Source: Acidobacteriota bacterium (GTDB lineage: Bacteria; Acidobacteriota; Holophagae; Acanthopleuribacterales; Acanthopleuribacteraceae). From it: a stretch of 64,000 bases of DNA. The notes beneath the pieces are model-generated. The model made no database searches. It was given only the letters and a program-made list of their open reading frames with translations, and had not been told where the DNA came from. The stretch covers positions 40,983 to 104,982 of the forward strand of contig PDUC01000031.1 of the NCBI GenBank assembly GCA_002747255.1. The letters are read 5' to 3'. Below are positions 27,901-36,903 of this stretch, one piece after another. Every line of letters starts with the position of its first letter. Position 1 is the stretch's first letter. Made by a program: the position numbers and the translations under genes.

Positions 27901-28033
27901 GATAACCATGGATCTCAGCAGTTATGATGTGGCCAGCCTATCGATTACCGGTGAATCCTTTTTCGCCTATTTAGTGGAGAATGATACCGAAAACGGTTCT
28001 TTAACCATCAGGGGTGCAACCACCAATCCGTAG
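24974..28033 (+). CDS. Secreted M36 (fungalysin)-like zinc metallopeptidase
   Basis: A 1019-residue exported protease. Signal peptide 1-19; FTP/PepSY-type propeptide about 30-200; catalytic domain about 230-590; C-terminal beta-rich modules about 590-1000. The zinc site is His410-Glu411-x-x-His414 (IIHEYGHALNFD) with Glu434 in GAIAEGFSDYW as third ligand, at the spacing seen in thermolysin-like enzymes. The EGFSDYW form favours M36 over M4. The C-terminal region contains about three copies of the W-x-G...NP...LFG module shared with the Asp-box protein at 18.4-22 kb. ATG 24974 has AGGAG upstream. It should be secreted and autoprocessed to degrade extracellular protein. Confidence 0.92.
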   Translation: MKQLVISLIIFLLSLSVLASSKTLFNKDNGYPQLITFENKAPGIKNKQSNRTKEEIALQYARDHRNLFGLSDASQLKIIRIQQSLLGTHYTLSQYLDDIPVTDANLVISIDEDKTIYKVFSSLQPNAEPNADFTLTKGEALQKAWVNLHVHGPLLSLPTVEQVYIRSKAESIAGYRVQMICSKPYGSWIVDVDGSTGEILSKRQLARKMRHEETNEPVDEPIWTVERAMANLNQKAARKFGQLSSANGTALVFDPDPRTTLLRDDLRDSSDFSEFDDAYEQRQLKDITHSGIYELIGPYAQIADIEPPNTPPSTSESGNWTAKRGNLAFYDTMCYYHVDTCQRYVQSLGFTGVRGVMDDSLEIDSNGQYGADNSAFIYSYNSDSGRIYNEYLTFGQGGVPDDEDADVIIHEYGHALNFDIVGNFSGGDTGAIAEGFSDYWAASYRLRLNNGLAYHPAWVFHWDGHSPLTWRGRYLNAYSAVYNPGSIYYAHYPIANGWVTDELWSTPVFQALLSAVAQGYPKEDMDAIMLESFFGMGPGTTIPQQATAIVQVAERLHPHKPYATILTENFARHGILSHASNYQYIASHIPPSGDQAVAWQSEINLTNTQNSSIQVQVTLYEKSASGFQVRHSRQIAIQPYSSVTYTPIGSDQRWAVFECSQELTGTLSFFRTVNDSKTEERVSMPLVEKNQLEQHLLYPHVPEHRSRFWSGGVLLNPTPESLTLEYRLIGVNGRDLTHLMSPSAPSSLQPYEKYVTYFADQLFDDSESNEKVSYLEVTANGELAGFELFGYQPEETYSATSGITATSFFNRPYYVARNSLYDTDWSGFVLVNPFDYPISCTINVIDASGIERAFQQVTLRAKEKVMGLNDKNSGFTFPYGNGSQTMIDLNPGLGISWVVVTSEAPFKLFELAGDHAATTLDGTAVWGNCTEAHFTRTSGTLEVINGPLRGRIAISAKNANGEEVFGLTPTLNAWEPITMDLSSYDVASLSITGESFFAYLVENDTENGSLTIRGATTNP

Positions 28034-28150
28034 TTAACAAATACCAATTGGAACAAGGTCTCCTTTGACAGTTGCTGAAACAGACTGCTGACATGTCGAT
28101 CCTTTCAGCCTGAATTCCAGTCTGTCAAAGTAGCGTTGCACCTGAACCCA

Positions 28151-28187
28151 ACACAAAAGCCTGCTGTACAGCAGGCTTTCGTGTTTT
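28151..28187 (+). terminator. Rho-independent terminator after the metallopeptidase
   Basis: An 11-bp near-palindromic stem, AAAGCCTGCTG (28156-28166) with CAGCAGGCTTT (28169-28179), with further ACAC/GTGT pairing outside it, is followed by TTTT at 28184-28187. Confidence 0.75.
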
Positions 28188-28414
28188 AGAGTTCAGTGGT
28201 TTTCGCTTGTTGTTGTAGAACCACTGCTCCTTTACAATGGAACCGATCGTTTTCTGAATACACCAGCAGTCTGCGGACAGTCATCACTCAAAGCAGACTT
28301 GAACTGCCTGATACAGGGTCGAATTTGAAAAGCTTCATTGCCCGATAGCGGTCTAACGGTGATTCGCTGTGACTGCGGACTCCCGAAAACAACGCAAGAT
28401 ATTCTGTATTTCAA

Positions 28415-28453
28415 CGGTTTTGGGAGAATCAAAACCGCACCAATCGCGGTTTT
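28415..28453 (+). promoter_or_regulatory. Overlapping alternative hairpins upstream of the chemoreceptor gene
   Basis: Three segments are visible: A CGGTTTT (28415-28421), B AAAACCGC (28431-28438) and C GCGGTTTT (28446-28453). B can pair with A or with C but not both, and the B-C hairpin ends in a T-run like a small terminator. This is the geometry of an attenuator, about 100 bp upstream of the chemoreceptor start. The stems are short, so chance is possible. The rest of 28188-28551 shows no convincing gene. Confidence 0.3.
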
Positions 28454-28551
28454 ATTGGTATCACGCTTCATTTATATGCATTTTTAGGTTAAAGAATTAA
28501 TGAATCAAGCCGAAACACAATTATATGGACTGATCAAAAGGAGTCATAAAG

Positions 28552-30615
28552 ATGAATCGTATTAAAAAAATGAGCTTTACCATGAAAATATTTGGGACAA
28601 TGATCGCCATCGCGGCCATTTCTCTTCTCGCAGTGACCATCAATTTGGTCAGATTAATTAATGAAAGCCTCAATGCCATGGCATTGGAGACAGTGGAGAG
28701 GTCTCATCGGGACATGATCATAGCTCTTGAAACTGTAGATATTAACCTGCGAAACAAGCTGGAAGAAGACCTCAATTTGTTTGAAAAGGAGATCATGCTC
28801 AGAGGAGGCATATCCATCGATAATCAATCAACTGTTTCCACTTCTGTAAGCCATGAGTCCAGTGATGAGGTTTCCACTGTTGACCTTCCAGTTTTAAAAA
28901 TAGGACAGGTACCTCTAGGCGACAACGAATTGATCGATTCCATATCAGCTCAAACCGGTTCATCGGCAACTCTTTTCCAACTCACAGATGGCAAGCTCAT
29001 ACGCGTATCCACTTCAGTTATGAATACTGATAACCAACGGGCAACGGGTTCTTACATACCTTCAAACAGCCCTGTGTATCAAGCCATTTCCAGAGGAAAA
29101 CCATTTATAGGAAATACATTTGTGCTCGGTAAGTGGTATTTAACAGCCTACAAACCGCTGTTCAGTCCCTCTGGAAAAGTAATAGGAGCTATGTATGCAG
29201 GACAGCCCATTATCTCCGCACAAGTTAAAAAGCTGCTTTCTGGCGATATTGTTGGCGATGGCTATTACTTTGTCTACCATGATGACGGACCGCTTTTACG
29301 TCACCCCTTCTTTACAAGCGAAGCAAACATGTATGAATTGATTCCGGCTTTTAAGAACAAAACAGAGGATGGCTGGATTGAATATGACTGGAAAGGACAA
29401 AAGAAAGTTTCTTATAAAAAGTACTTTAAGAATTGGAATGTGCATCTAGTACTGGGAGTCCATATTAAAAAACTGGTAGCCGCGCAGGAGAAAAAAGCGT
29501 TGGTGAACAGTCTGTATATCGGACTCCTTGCTCTATGTGCCACCATCATCGCGATCTTCTTTTTAGTTCGATCCATCAGCAAACCCCTGAAAGAATTAGC
29601 TGAAAAAGCCGAGAAAGTGGGCAAAGGTGATTACACGATCAACTTCACCTCAACTTCAAATGATGCCATTGGTCAATTAACGGAGTCACTGTCGCGAATG
29701 GTTAAAAAAGGCAATGAAATGCTCAATGACATCATTATTTCATCCAAAACACTCAACAGTTCGTCCAGCAAATTGATTTCCGTAGCCCGAACAATGGTGG
29801 AAAGTGCCGAGGCAACAACGGAATTGGCCGACAGCGCGGATAGCGACGCGCGAGAAGTTGCCGACAACATGACAGCCGTTTCAGCCGCCATGGAGCAGTC
29901 AACATCCAACATAGAAATGATCGCTGCCGCCGCGGAAGAAATGGGGACAACCATATCTGAAATTGCAGACAACAGTTCAAGAGCCCGCATCACAACCAAA
30001 GAGGCGGTAGAAGGCACCAAGGTTTCCCACCAGAAAGTGCGAAAACTCGGTGAATCGGCAGACAATATTGGTTCCATTACGCAAACCATCACAGAAATAT
30101 CCGAACAAACCAACCTCCTTGCACTCAACGCAACCATTGAAGCAGCCCGCGCCGGTGAAGCCGGAAAAGGCTTTGCGGTCGTTGCCAATGAGATCAAGGA
30201 TCTGGCCAGACAAACAGCTGAGGCGACAAGCCAGATCAAACAGACCATTGACGGTATTCAAACCATGACCGGTGAGACAGTTGAAAATATCGAATCCATC
30301 ACTTAGGTCATCAACGATGTGGATGAAATTGTCAGCGGTGTGGTCATTGCAGTGGAAGAACAGTCCATTACCGCTAATGAGATTGTTTCCAATGTTTCGC
30401 AGGCTTCACAGGGAGCCTCCGATATCAATCAGAACATAGCAAACAGCAGCGTGATGACAAGTAGAATGACCGAAAATGTCGGTGCTGTGAAAGCGAAGTC
30501 AATGCAAGTAAAACAAGGCGTGGAAGATGTAGAGCATGCAGCTCATGATCTGTCAGATTTGTCTACGAAGCTATCCGCACTGGTTGAGCAATTCAAGCTT
30601 TCTGAAAACAGTTAA
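28552..30615 (+). pseudogene. Methyl-accepting chemotaxis protein interrupted by an in-frame TAG
   Basis: The gene encodes a chemoreceptor with a first membrane helix (about 11-33), a large periplasmic Cache-type sensor (about 40-315), a second helix (about 322-342), a HAMP domain and the cytoplasmic signalling domain. The conserved hairpin tip starts at about residue 518 ([20 protein letters not shown]). Codon 585 is TAG (30304-30306). The same frame then continues for another 102 codons with normal chemoreceptor sequence to TAA at 30615. CAG to TAG is a likely single change. Without readthrough the product keeps the tip but loses most of the returning helix of the coiled coil and should not signal normally. 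A sequencing error or a suppressor tRNA would restore it. Confidence 0.85.
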
Positions 30616-30741
30616 CAGGCCTCTCTCCTACTATCAGCAGGCAGCGCTCTGGTTCCTTCTCAAACAAAACCCAGCATTGCTGCCTGGCCTGGTTTCTACC
30701 AAACCCCGTTTGTGGAAATCAAATGAAAAGCACCCCGCCTT

Positions 30742-31533
30742 TCATTTCACCGCCACTTTCAATAGCAATCGATCGAGCAGTCCAGGTGCCCATTTGCTCA
30801 AAAAAAGACCCAGCTTTTCCTTAATACCAGCGGGATAAAAGTCTCGCTTTCTCTTTTTGATGGCGTGCAAAATGGCTTCCGCTACCACCAGTGAGTCCAG
30901 ACCCTTTTCGGTGGCCGCGCCCCTCTTCCCCAAAGGCTGGCCATCGGGACCAAGGGCATTGTGCGCAATGTTGGTATTGACGAACCCGGGACTGACTACC
31001 AAAGTGTGAACACCCTGGCTCAGGTTCTCCAGCCTGATACTGTCCATATATCCTTGTAAAGCGTGTTTACTGGCACAGTATCCCGATCGCTCCTGAGTAC
31101 TGTATCGCCCCATCACACTGGATACAGCCACAAGATGACCTCTGCTCGCCCTCAAGGAGTCGATAGCCGCGTGGTAGAGATCGACAGTCGAGAAGAAGTT
31201 GACCTCCATCAGTTTCCGATAGACGTCTTTTGAACAGTCGGCGGCAAGCCCCCGCATGGAGATACCGGCATTGTGGATAAGACCGTCCAGCCTGCCTTGC
31301 AGCTCCAGGGCCTTGGCAACCACGCGCCTGCAATCTTCAGGCTTTGTAACATCACCCACGCAGGAAACAAGAAGCTCACCCAGCTCCTTTTTCAGTTCCC
31401 TCAGCGAACCCTCTGATCGCGCCATAGCCAGCGTATGCGCACCGTGCTGGACGAGTTTCACAGCAATTGATCGGCCAATTCCCGAACTGGCTCCGGTTAC
31501 AATGAAGACCTTTTTTTGAAAATAATGAGACAT
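30742..31533 (-). CDS. Short-chain dehydrogenase/reductase
   Basis: A 263-residue classical SDR using NAD(P)H. The nucleotide-binding TGASSGIGRS is at residues 10-19, NAG is in IHNAGIS, and the catalytic Tyr-Lys lies in YCASKHALQGY after a conserved Ser in VSSVMG. The C-terminal basic region (KKRKRDFYPAG) matches the DltE/YqjQ-like subgroup of lipid or ketone reductases. The substrate is unknown. ATG 31533 follows GGGGGAG. The gene is transcribed opposite to the broken chemoreceptor, 126 bp away. Confidence 0.88.
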   Translation of the reverse strand: MSHYFQKKVFIVTGASSGIGRSIAVKLVQHGAHTLAMARSEGSLRELKKELGELLVSCVGDVTKPEDCRRVVAKALELQGRLDGLIHNAGISMRGLAADCSKDVYRKLMEVNFFSTVDLYHAAIDSLRASRGHLVAVSSVMGRYSTQERSGYCASKHALQGYMDSIRLENLSQGVHTLVVSPGFVNTNIAHNALGPDGQPLGKRGAATEKGLDSLVVAEAILHAIKKRKRDFYPAGIKEKLGLFLSKWAPGLLDRLLLKVAVK

Positions 31534-31785
31534 ATCTCCCCCTCTGTTTTCTCCAGAATATCACGGTTGGTGTCATTTTTCTGCGCTAAAACCAAGCTCG
31601 ACCAGGAGCCGTTGACATGACCATCAGATCTGCGCTTTTGTGCAAACTCACAAGGATCTGATCATGTTCACGACCGTGTTTGGGACCGTATCGCTCTCGG
31701 GAATCTCGGACACATGGATTTAAATTACTGATGGCATGAAATTTGTTTTTCAACCATACCCAAAGGGAACTTGCTTGCAGGAAAC

Positions 31786-31817
31786 AAAAAAGGACTGCTC
31801 TTAACCGCGAGCAGTCC
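31786..31817 (-). terminator. Rho-independent terminator of ilvE
   Basis: On the minus strand a 9-bp stem, GGACTGCTC with GAGCAGTCC (31792-31800 with 31809-31817), is followed by TTTTTTG. It lies about 40 bp beyond the ilvE stop. Confidence 0.8.
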
Positions 31818-31856
31818 CTGTTTGCAGGTTCTTTCTATCAAAGACGGTTGGGTGAT

Positions 31857-32933
31857 TTAACCCTGTTTTCTGGCCACAGGGAGAACCCAGCCAAAGGGAT
31901 CTTCCGAGATACCGTATTGAATATTCATAATTTCTTCAAACAGCTTGCTGGAGAGATCGCCTACTTTTCCTTCGTTGATGGTTATTTCCATATCGTTGTG
32001 TTTAATCATACCGACTGGAGAAATAATGGCAGCTGTTCCCGATCCAAAGACCTCCTTGAGTTCCCCTTTGGCGTGTGCGTCGAAAATTTCATCGATACAG
32101 ACTCTTCGCTCTGAAACTTTAAGGCCCCAGGACTTCGCCAGCTGGATAACCGAATTTCTGGTAACACCGGCAAGAATGCTGCCATTGAGTTCGGGCGTGA
32201 CCAATTCATCACCGATAACGAAGAAGATGTTCATGGCGCCTACTTCTTCAACATACTTAAGTTCCACAGCGTCCAGCCACAAGACCTGCGTGTAACCATC
32301 CTTAATGGCTAAATCGCTTGCATACAGACTCGCGGCGTAATTCCCCGCTGTTTTGGCCTCGCCTAAGCCGCCTCTCACCGCTCGCACATGTTCGGTGGTT
32401 ACCCAAATTTTTACGGGGTCAAAGCCTTCCGAGTAATATGCACCTACAGGTGACAAAATGATGAACAGTCGGTAGGTCAATGACGTTCTGAGCCCAACAC
32501 ATGTGTCCATTGCAATGATAGCCGGTCGGATATAAAGTGATGTGCCACGCGCGCTCGGTATCCAGTCCCGCTCAATATCCAGCAGCTTCTTCAATGCCTC
32601 GAACAAAAAGTCTTCGTCCATATCAGGCATACTGAGTCTTTTTGCCGACTGATGTAACCGCTTCAAATTATCTTTAGCCCGAAAGAGCTGAACTTCGCCT
32701 GCTTGTGTTTTATAAGCCTTCAACCCTTCAAAAACAGACTGTCCGTAATGCAGTACCTGGGTGGATGGATCCATCATGATGGGACCGTAAGGCTCGATGC
32801 GAGCGTCATACCAACCTTTTTCAGGACTGTAGTCCATATTGAACATGTAATCGGTGAAAATGTCGCCAAATCCGAGCGCTGAATCCTCGGGTTTCTCTTT
32901 CAGTGTTTTTGCTTCTATAAATTTAATTTTCAT
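31857..32933 (-). CDS. ilvE: Branched-chain amino acid aminotransferase
   Basis: A 358-residue fold-type IV PLP enzyme that makes or degrades leucine, isoleucine and valine by exchange with 2-oxoglutarate. The length and motifs match the larger (mitochondrial-like) branch: VLHYGQSVFEGLKAYKT, the PLP-lysine region GGLGEAKTAGNYAASLYA, LWLDAVELKYVEEVGAMNIFFV and GSGTAAIISPVG. ATG 32933 is the natural start. It has its own terminator. The 458 bp upstream (32934-33391) carry no gene I can support, so the promoter presumably lies there. Confidence 0.95.
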   Translation of the reverse strand: MKIKFIEAKTLKEKPEDSALGFGDIFTDYMFNMDYSPEKGWYDARIEPYGPIMMDPSTQVLHYGQSVFEGLKAYKTQAGEVQLFRAKDNLKRLHQSAKRLSMPDMDEDFLFEALKKLLDIERDWIPSARGTSLYIRPAIIAMDTCVGLRTSLTYRLFIILSPVGAYYSEGFDPVKIWVTTEHVRAVRGGLGEAKTAGNYAASLYASDLAIKDGYTQVLWLDAVELKYVEEVGAMNIFFVIGDELVTPELNGSILAGVTRNSVIQLAKSWGLKVSERRVCIDEIFDAHAKGELKEVFGSGTAAIISPVGMIKHNDMEITINEGKVGDLSSKLFEEIMNIQYGISEDPFGWVLPVARKQG

Positions 32934-33391
32934 ACTGCCTCTGATTTAAGGAATTTTTGGTGGCAATCCACAGACCGAAAAGTGCGAAATATGTCTAATA
33001 TCAGAGTAAAAGTTTCCTGGCTTTGACGAAAACATCTTGTCATTGATCTATAAAAACCGGAAAAACTTACACAATCAGTCATATTACCACAGAGATCCAG
33101 TTTCAGGATGGTCACCCGGGAAAGCTCAAAGCCTTCCGAAAAGAACAATTCATCTGGCAGTATAACGTGTATGTCGATGCATTATCAATATCTACTTGTG
33201 TGAAAATCAGTTTTATTTTACACCGCATTTATCAACGGATGGCGCGAATAATTAAGCTAAACCGTAAGAACCACTTGGAAACAAGACACCTTCTTTTGCC
33301 TTTCACATCGTTTGAGTCTGAAAAACGCTGTCAAGAACCCGGTTTCCCAATAGAGCCGGTCATTTTGAAATGGCCCTTCATCTGATGTCAA
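32934..33391. other. Intergenic region between sodX and ilvE
   Basis: About 460 bp of AT-rich sequence. Short frames occur on both strands but have neither ribosome sites nor protein-like sequence. No hairpin or consensus promoter stands out. Confidence 0.5.
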
Positions 33392-33754
33392 CTATGATGT
33401 TTTTGTGGCGACAATGGAAACGACCTTGCCTAGAATGGACCGCACACCAACGGCTCCAAATGAACGGCTGTCGGTACTCTCTAAATGATTGATCCCGTGA
33501 AGATGGAGCCTGCCATCGGGCTCCATTCGCTCCACTTTTTTGATGATGTGAAGATCCCGCTTCAACGGGTGACGCGACAAAACAAGATCACCCATCTGCG
33601 GAGCCGATTTCACGTAAGCCTTCATGTTCACCAAGACCTCGTCCCCATCATTGAGAAGAGGACTCATGGAGTGACCGCTTACACGAACCCGTCTGAACAA
33701 ACCCAGACCGATGAGAATCAGGCTCCACAGAGATAGTTTTTTTTGTTGAATCAC
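33392..33754 (-). CDS. sodX: Nickel-SOD maturation protease (S24/S26 signal-peptidase-like)
   Basis: A protease-like protein of about 120 residues in the SodX family, which is thought to cut the leader from nickel superoxide dismutase so that the new N-terminal His can bind nickel. A hydrophobic N-terminus is followed by VSGHSMSPLLNDGDEV, with the predicted catalytic Ser, and then by PQMGDLVLSRHP and the basic IIKKVER with the candidate Lys. It lies just after sodN on the same strand, the usual arrangement. I prefer the GTG at 33754, which has AGGAA ten bases upstream. A GTG at 33802 inside sodN is open but has no spaced ribosome site. Confidence 0.88.
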   Translation of the reverse strand: MIQQKKLSLWSLILIGLGLFRRVRVSGHSMSPLLNDGDEVLVNMKAYVKSAPQMGDLVLSRHPLKRDLHIIKKVERMEPDGRLHLHGINHLESTDSRSFGAVGVRSILGKVVSIVATKTS

Positions 33755-33783
33755 GATCTTGCTATTCCTGCGGCACAAGAAAA

Positions 33784-34245
33784 TTAGCTGGCAGTGTACC
33801 ACTCCACTTTGCGTCCCTTGGTGGCCCAGAAAATATCGTGGATTTCCTTGACCGCTTCCACCAGAGCTTCGGCTTTTTCAATATTAACTTCAACCTTGAC
33901 TGCAGAACAGAGCTTGGCAGCTTTCCAGAAGGTATCGTGCAGATGGGGATAGGCTTCCAGGTGAACCGGCTTGAAGTAATCCGTCCACAAAACCAACAAC
34001 TCTTCTTTGGCCAGATGAGTTTGCTCTTCCTTTATCTGGATGTAGCGGCTCATGCTGTTGAGATAAGAGGCCATGGCCGCTGCATCATCGTGAGACGGGT
34101 GCACGAGAGCGCTCATCTTTTTAGTCATCGACAGAGAGGCTTCGGCTGCTATCCTGGCAGATGCGGGATCATAAACGCCACAGGGTCCATCACAATGAGC
34201 TTCCGCTTCTTGTACTTTCATATTTTCAATTATTTTCTTCAACAT
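33784..34245 (-). CDS. sodN: Nickel-containing superoxide dismutase
   Basis: A 153-residue NiSOD that converts superoxide to oxygen and peroxide. A 16-residue leader precedes the nickel hook, which starts at His17 (HCDGPCGVYDPASAR); after cleavage His1, Cys2 and Cys6 bind nickel. The helical bundle includes LWTDYFKPVHLEAYPHLHDTFWKAAKL. Gly at hook position 4, rather than the Leu of actinobacterial enzymes, matches what I recall of cyanobacterial NiSODs. ATG 34245 has AAGGAG nine bases upstream. A cytoplasmic location is likely because the leader is not a secretion signal. With sodX it forms an operon next to a TonB receptor gene. Confidence 0.96.
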   Translation of the reverse strand: MLKKIIENMKVQEAEAHCDGPCGVYDPASARIAAEASLSMTKKMSALVHPSHDDAAAMASYLNSMSRYIQIKEEQTHLAKEELLVLWTDYFKPVHLEAYPHLHDTFWKAAKLCSAVKVEVNIEKAEALVEAVKEIHDIFWATKGRKVEWYTAS

Positions 34246-34554
34246 ATCTGTTTACTCCTTATCAGTCTTATGGGCAGAACTCCTTTACACTCGCTCCATT
34301 CTGCATGTCTTGCCAGCATGTTTCCTGACCTTTTCAAGAACTGGCCGAGCCTAAAAATCAGCCTTACGCGCCCTTGATTTGAATGAGATCAAGAAGTACC
34401 ACCACCATAAAGTAACACGATAATTATCAGGTTATTTACGCTTAAATGCAAGTCTCCAGTGGAAAAAAACCATTTTTAAAACCGCCAACCAACTGTCATC
34501 AGAAAGGAAAAACGGTGAGCGGCCTTTTGCGACCGTTCATTGTCACGAAGCGAA
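34246..34554. promoter_or_regulatory. sodN upstream region with a Fur-like palindrome
   Basis: This 309-bp gap should hold the sodN promoter. A perfect palindrome GATAATTATC at 34419-34428 resembles a half of Fur-family operators. It lies about 175 bp from the start codon, so the link to sodN is tentative. Confidence 0.3.
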
Positions 34555-36771
34555 TTAAAACCTGTAATTCAGTTTCAAAATAAAGTTCCGACCGGCATTG
34601 TCGGCCCATGCTTTATAGGGATAGAGAAAGTCTTTGTAAGTCTCATCCAGGGCGTTTTCAATCATGAAATTAATTTGCAGAGTTTGACTTTTCGCTGCTC
34701 CCATGGCCAAAGAGCCACCAGCCGACAGGTTCAGCAGTTGATAAGCATCGGTACTGGTACCGAAAGGTTCATCTGAACCTGAAATCGCTGCACCGCCTAC
34801 CAACTCAGAGGTCATGCCCGCGTGAACATCATGCAGCTTGCCCAAAGAACGCCACATCCATTCCAGTTGGAGACTGCCTTTGTTGGCAGGAGTCTGGGGC
34901 AGGCTGTTCTTCGTTTCGAGGTTTTCGGATTGAATGGCGGTGTAATTACCGCCTACCCTGAGTATCTCAAAGGGGAACCAGTCCATTTCCAGTTCAATTC
35001 CCCGTATAATGGCATCTTCCTGTCTGTAATGGAACACAGGTAAACCCGCCTGCATTTCACCGGAATCAAAGAGTGCGATGTATTGATCGTAGTCCGTGTG
35101 GTAGACCGTTACGGATCCCGAGAAATGATCGGTCATGGTTCTCAAAGAGACTTCGTAACTGGTGTTGGACTCCTCTTCCAGATCCCGATTGCCGATCTGG
35201 ACCGCTGAAACACCGCCGTGGATACCGTTGGCAAAGAGCTCAAACGTGTTGGGTGGCCGCCAGCCGCGACTTAAGTTCAGTGCCAGCGAGGCTTTTTGAT
35301 TGATTTTTCTCACATAGCCCAGCGAACCGGTAAAAGCTTCATAGTTTTCCTGAAAATCACGACTGAGGGTATTATAAGCGGTAGCCGGCACCTTCAAATC
35401 CTGTGTGTCAAAACGCATACCCAGTGAGATGACGTGTTTCCCGGCTTGACCTGAACCCCAGGCAAGTTCCTGAAAAGAGACAAAAGAGAGATTATCACTG
35501 GTGTAAGCCGGCAGCAGCTTTTTCTTCGCATGAGGCGTATTCTCCGCGTCCGTGTACTCAAGAACAAAGGTAGCGTTTAACTGATAGTTTCCACCTTTCC
35601 TTGCCGGTAAACGCCACTTGAGTCGTCCGGTGTTGGTATTCAGTTCCAGGTCAACGGCTGGCTTGCCATTTAAGGCCGCGGGATAAGCCGCTCGCCTGTT
35701 TTCCTGTCTTCCGGCCATCCAGCTGAGTTGATGGGCTTTAATAAAGTGGAGTCCTTCCACAGAGTAAAAGTCATTATCGAGGTTCAGCCTGAAATCAACA
35801 GGCCGGTAAAATCCGGTTTTATCTTCCCAATGGGTGGCCTTGGCCTTGAGGGTTCCCCATTCACCCGAGTAGCCCAAATTCAGTTCGTAGTTGGACTGTT
35901 CAAAATCGGTGTTTTCAAGTATCTCTTCCGGTGTTTCCATGTCACCGCTTTGGCGATTTAAAGCCCCAACACGCCAACCAAAACCCTCGACCGCGCCCTG
36001 CAGACTGGCTTGAGCTGTATTGCGATCGGCATTGGTTTCATGGCCCAATACAACTGAACCTTCCAAAGTGGGATCCGAATCAAAGGCCGTGGGCATGAGC
36101 GCGCTTATGACGTTGATCACACCACCCATGGCATCCGGCCCGTGAAGCACACTGTGAGGGCCTTTGACAATTTCGATTTTGTGAGCGAAAGCCGTTTCAA
36201 TGTTGGGCGAATGCCTGAAGCTGAATTGTTGATGATTCTGACCGATACCATCGTGCATGACTTTGATGCGATTCTCGGAAACACCTCTGATAACTGGCGT
36301 ACCGAGCGAATCCCCAGTGCCAATTTGATCCACTCCTGGCACATGAGCCAGACCTTCTCCCAACGAAGTGGCTGAGGCAGAGAGCTGTTCAGCGGAGATA
36401 ATGGAGAGGGTTTGCGGTGTATCAAGCGGCTTAATGGCCCAGGGAGCCGCTGTAACCGTTATTTCTTCATCAAAATGCGTGTGATACTGCAGCTGAATGG
36501 TGAGCGGTTGCTTTAAAGGAACCTCGATGACGGTGTGAATAGATGCGTATAAAGACGCATGAAGACAGAGAGTATGACGTCCCTTGGGAAGGTTGTTGAA
36601 TTGAAAAAGACCTTTCGCATCGGTCTCTGTCGTGCGATTCATTTCAATAAGGGTGACACTGGCTTGCTGAACGGGTTTGCCCGAGGCGGCATCGACAACC
36701 ACCCCGTTCAGACTGCCGTCACTAAGTGGTAAAAGGGCAAAAACAGACCATAATGGCAATAAATACATCAT
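34555..36771 (-). CDS. TonB-dependent outer-membrane receptor
   Basis: A 738-residue outer-membrane receptor. The signal peptide is about residues 1-18. A carboxypeptidase-regulatory-like domain follows (about 20-95, with GVVVDAASGKPVQQASVTL), then the plug (about 100-225; RVSEN-type IRGVSENRIKVMHDGIG and IEIVKGPHSVLHGPDAMGGVINV), then the barrel, ending in the expected aromatic residue (LNYRF). The plug loop has several His residues (QNHQQFSFRHSPN). ATG 36771 has AGGAGGAT upstream. It lies between a His/Cys-rich small protein gene and sodN/sodX, so metal uptake, possibly nickel, is a reasonable inference but not proven. Confidence 0.92.
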   Translation of the reverse strand: MMYLLPLWSVFALLPLSDGSLNGVVVDAASGKPVQQASVTLIEMNRTTETDAKGLFQFNNLPKGRHTLCLHASLYASIHTVIEVPLKQPLTIQLQYHTHFDEEITVTAAPWAIKPLDTPQTLSIISAEQLSASATSLGEGLAHVPGVDQIGTGDSLGTPVIRGVSENRIKVMHDGIGQNHQQFSFRHSPNIETAFAHKIEIVKGPHSVLHGPDAMGGVINVISALMPTAFDSDPTLEGSVVLGHETNADRNTAQASLQGAVEGFGWRVGALNRQSGDMETPEEILENTDFEQSNYELNLGYSGEWGTLKAKATHWEDKTGFYRPVDFRLNLDNDFYSVEGLHFIKAHQLSWMAGRQENRRAAYPAALNGKPAVDLELNTNTGRLKWRLPARKGGNYQLNATFVLEYTDAENTPHAKKKLLPAYTSDNLSFVSFQELAWGSGQAGKHVISLGMRFDTQDLKVPATAYNTLSRDFQENYEAFTGSLGYVRKINQKASLALNLSRGWRPPNTFELFANGIHGGVSAVQIGNRDLEEESNTSYEVSLRTMTDHFSGSVTVYHTDYDQYIALFDSGEMQAGLPVFHYRQEDAIIRGIELEMDWFPFEILRVGGNYTAIQSENLETKNSLPQTPANKGSLQLEWMWRSLGKLHDVHAGMTSELVGGAAISGSDEPFGTSTDAYQLLNLSAGGSLAMGAAKSQTLQINFMIENALDETYKDFLYPYKAWADNAGRNFILKLNYRF

Positions 36772-36903
36772 GAGTAATCCTCCTGGACTGCCGCTGGGGA
36801 GCACTTCACTATAGAATGGCAAGCAGAACGATGCTCCACCGCCCGGAACAGTCCTTGAATATAAAACGAGTTTGGTTTGTGTTCTAGAAAGTCTTGTTGA
36901 AGA

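Noticed and set aside
28232-28471. 79-codon minus-strand frame upstream of the chemoreceptor
   Set aside because: No ribosome site, and it covers the hairpin region; sequence is not protein-like enough.
30304-30306. Selenocysteine or programmed recoding at the chemoreceptor stop
   Set aside because: The codon is TAG, not TGA, and the expected residue at this place is an ordinary helix residue; a nonsense change is simpler.
34195-34227. Gly instead of Leu at hook position 4 of NiSOD as a novel variant
   Set aside because: I recall the same HCDGPCG form in cyanobacterial NiSODs, so it is a known subtype and not a lost residue.
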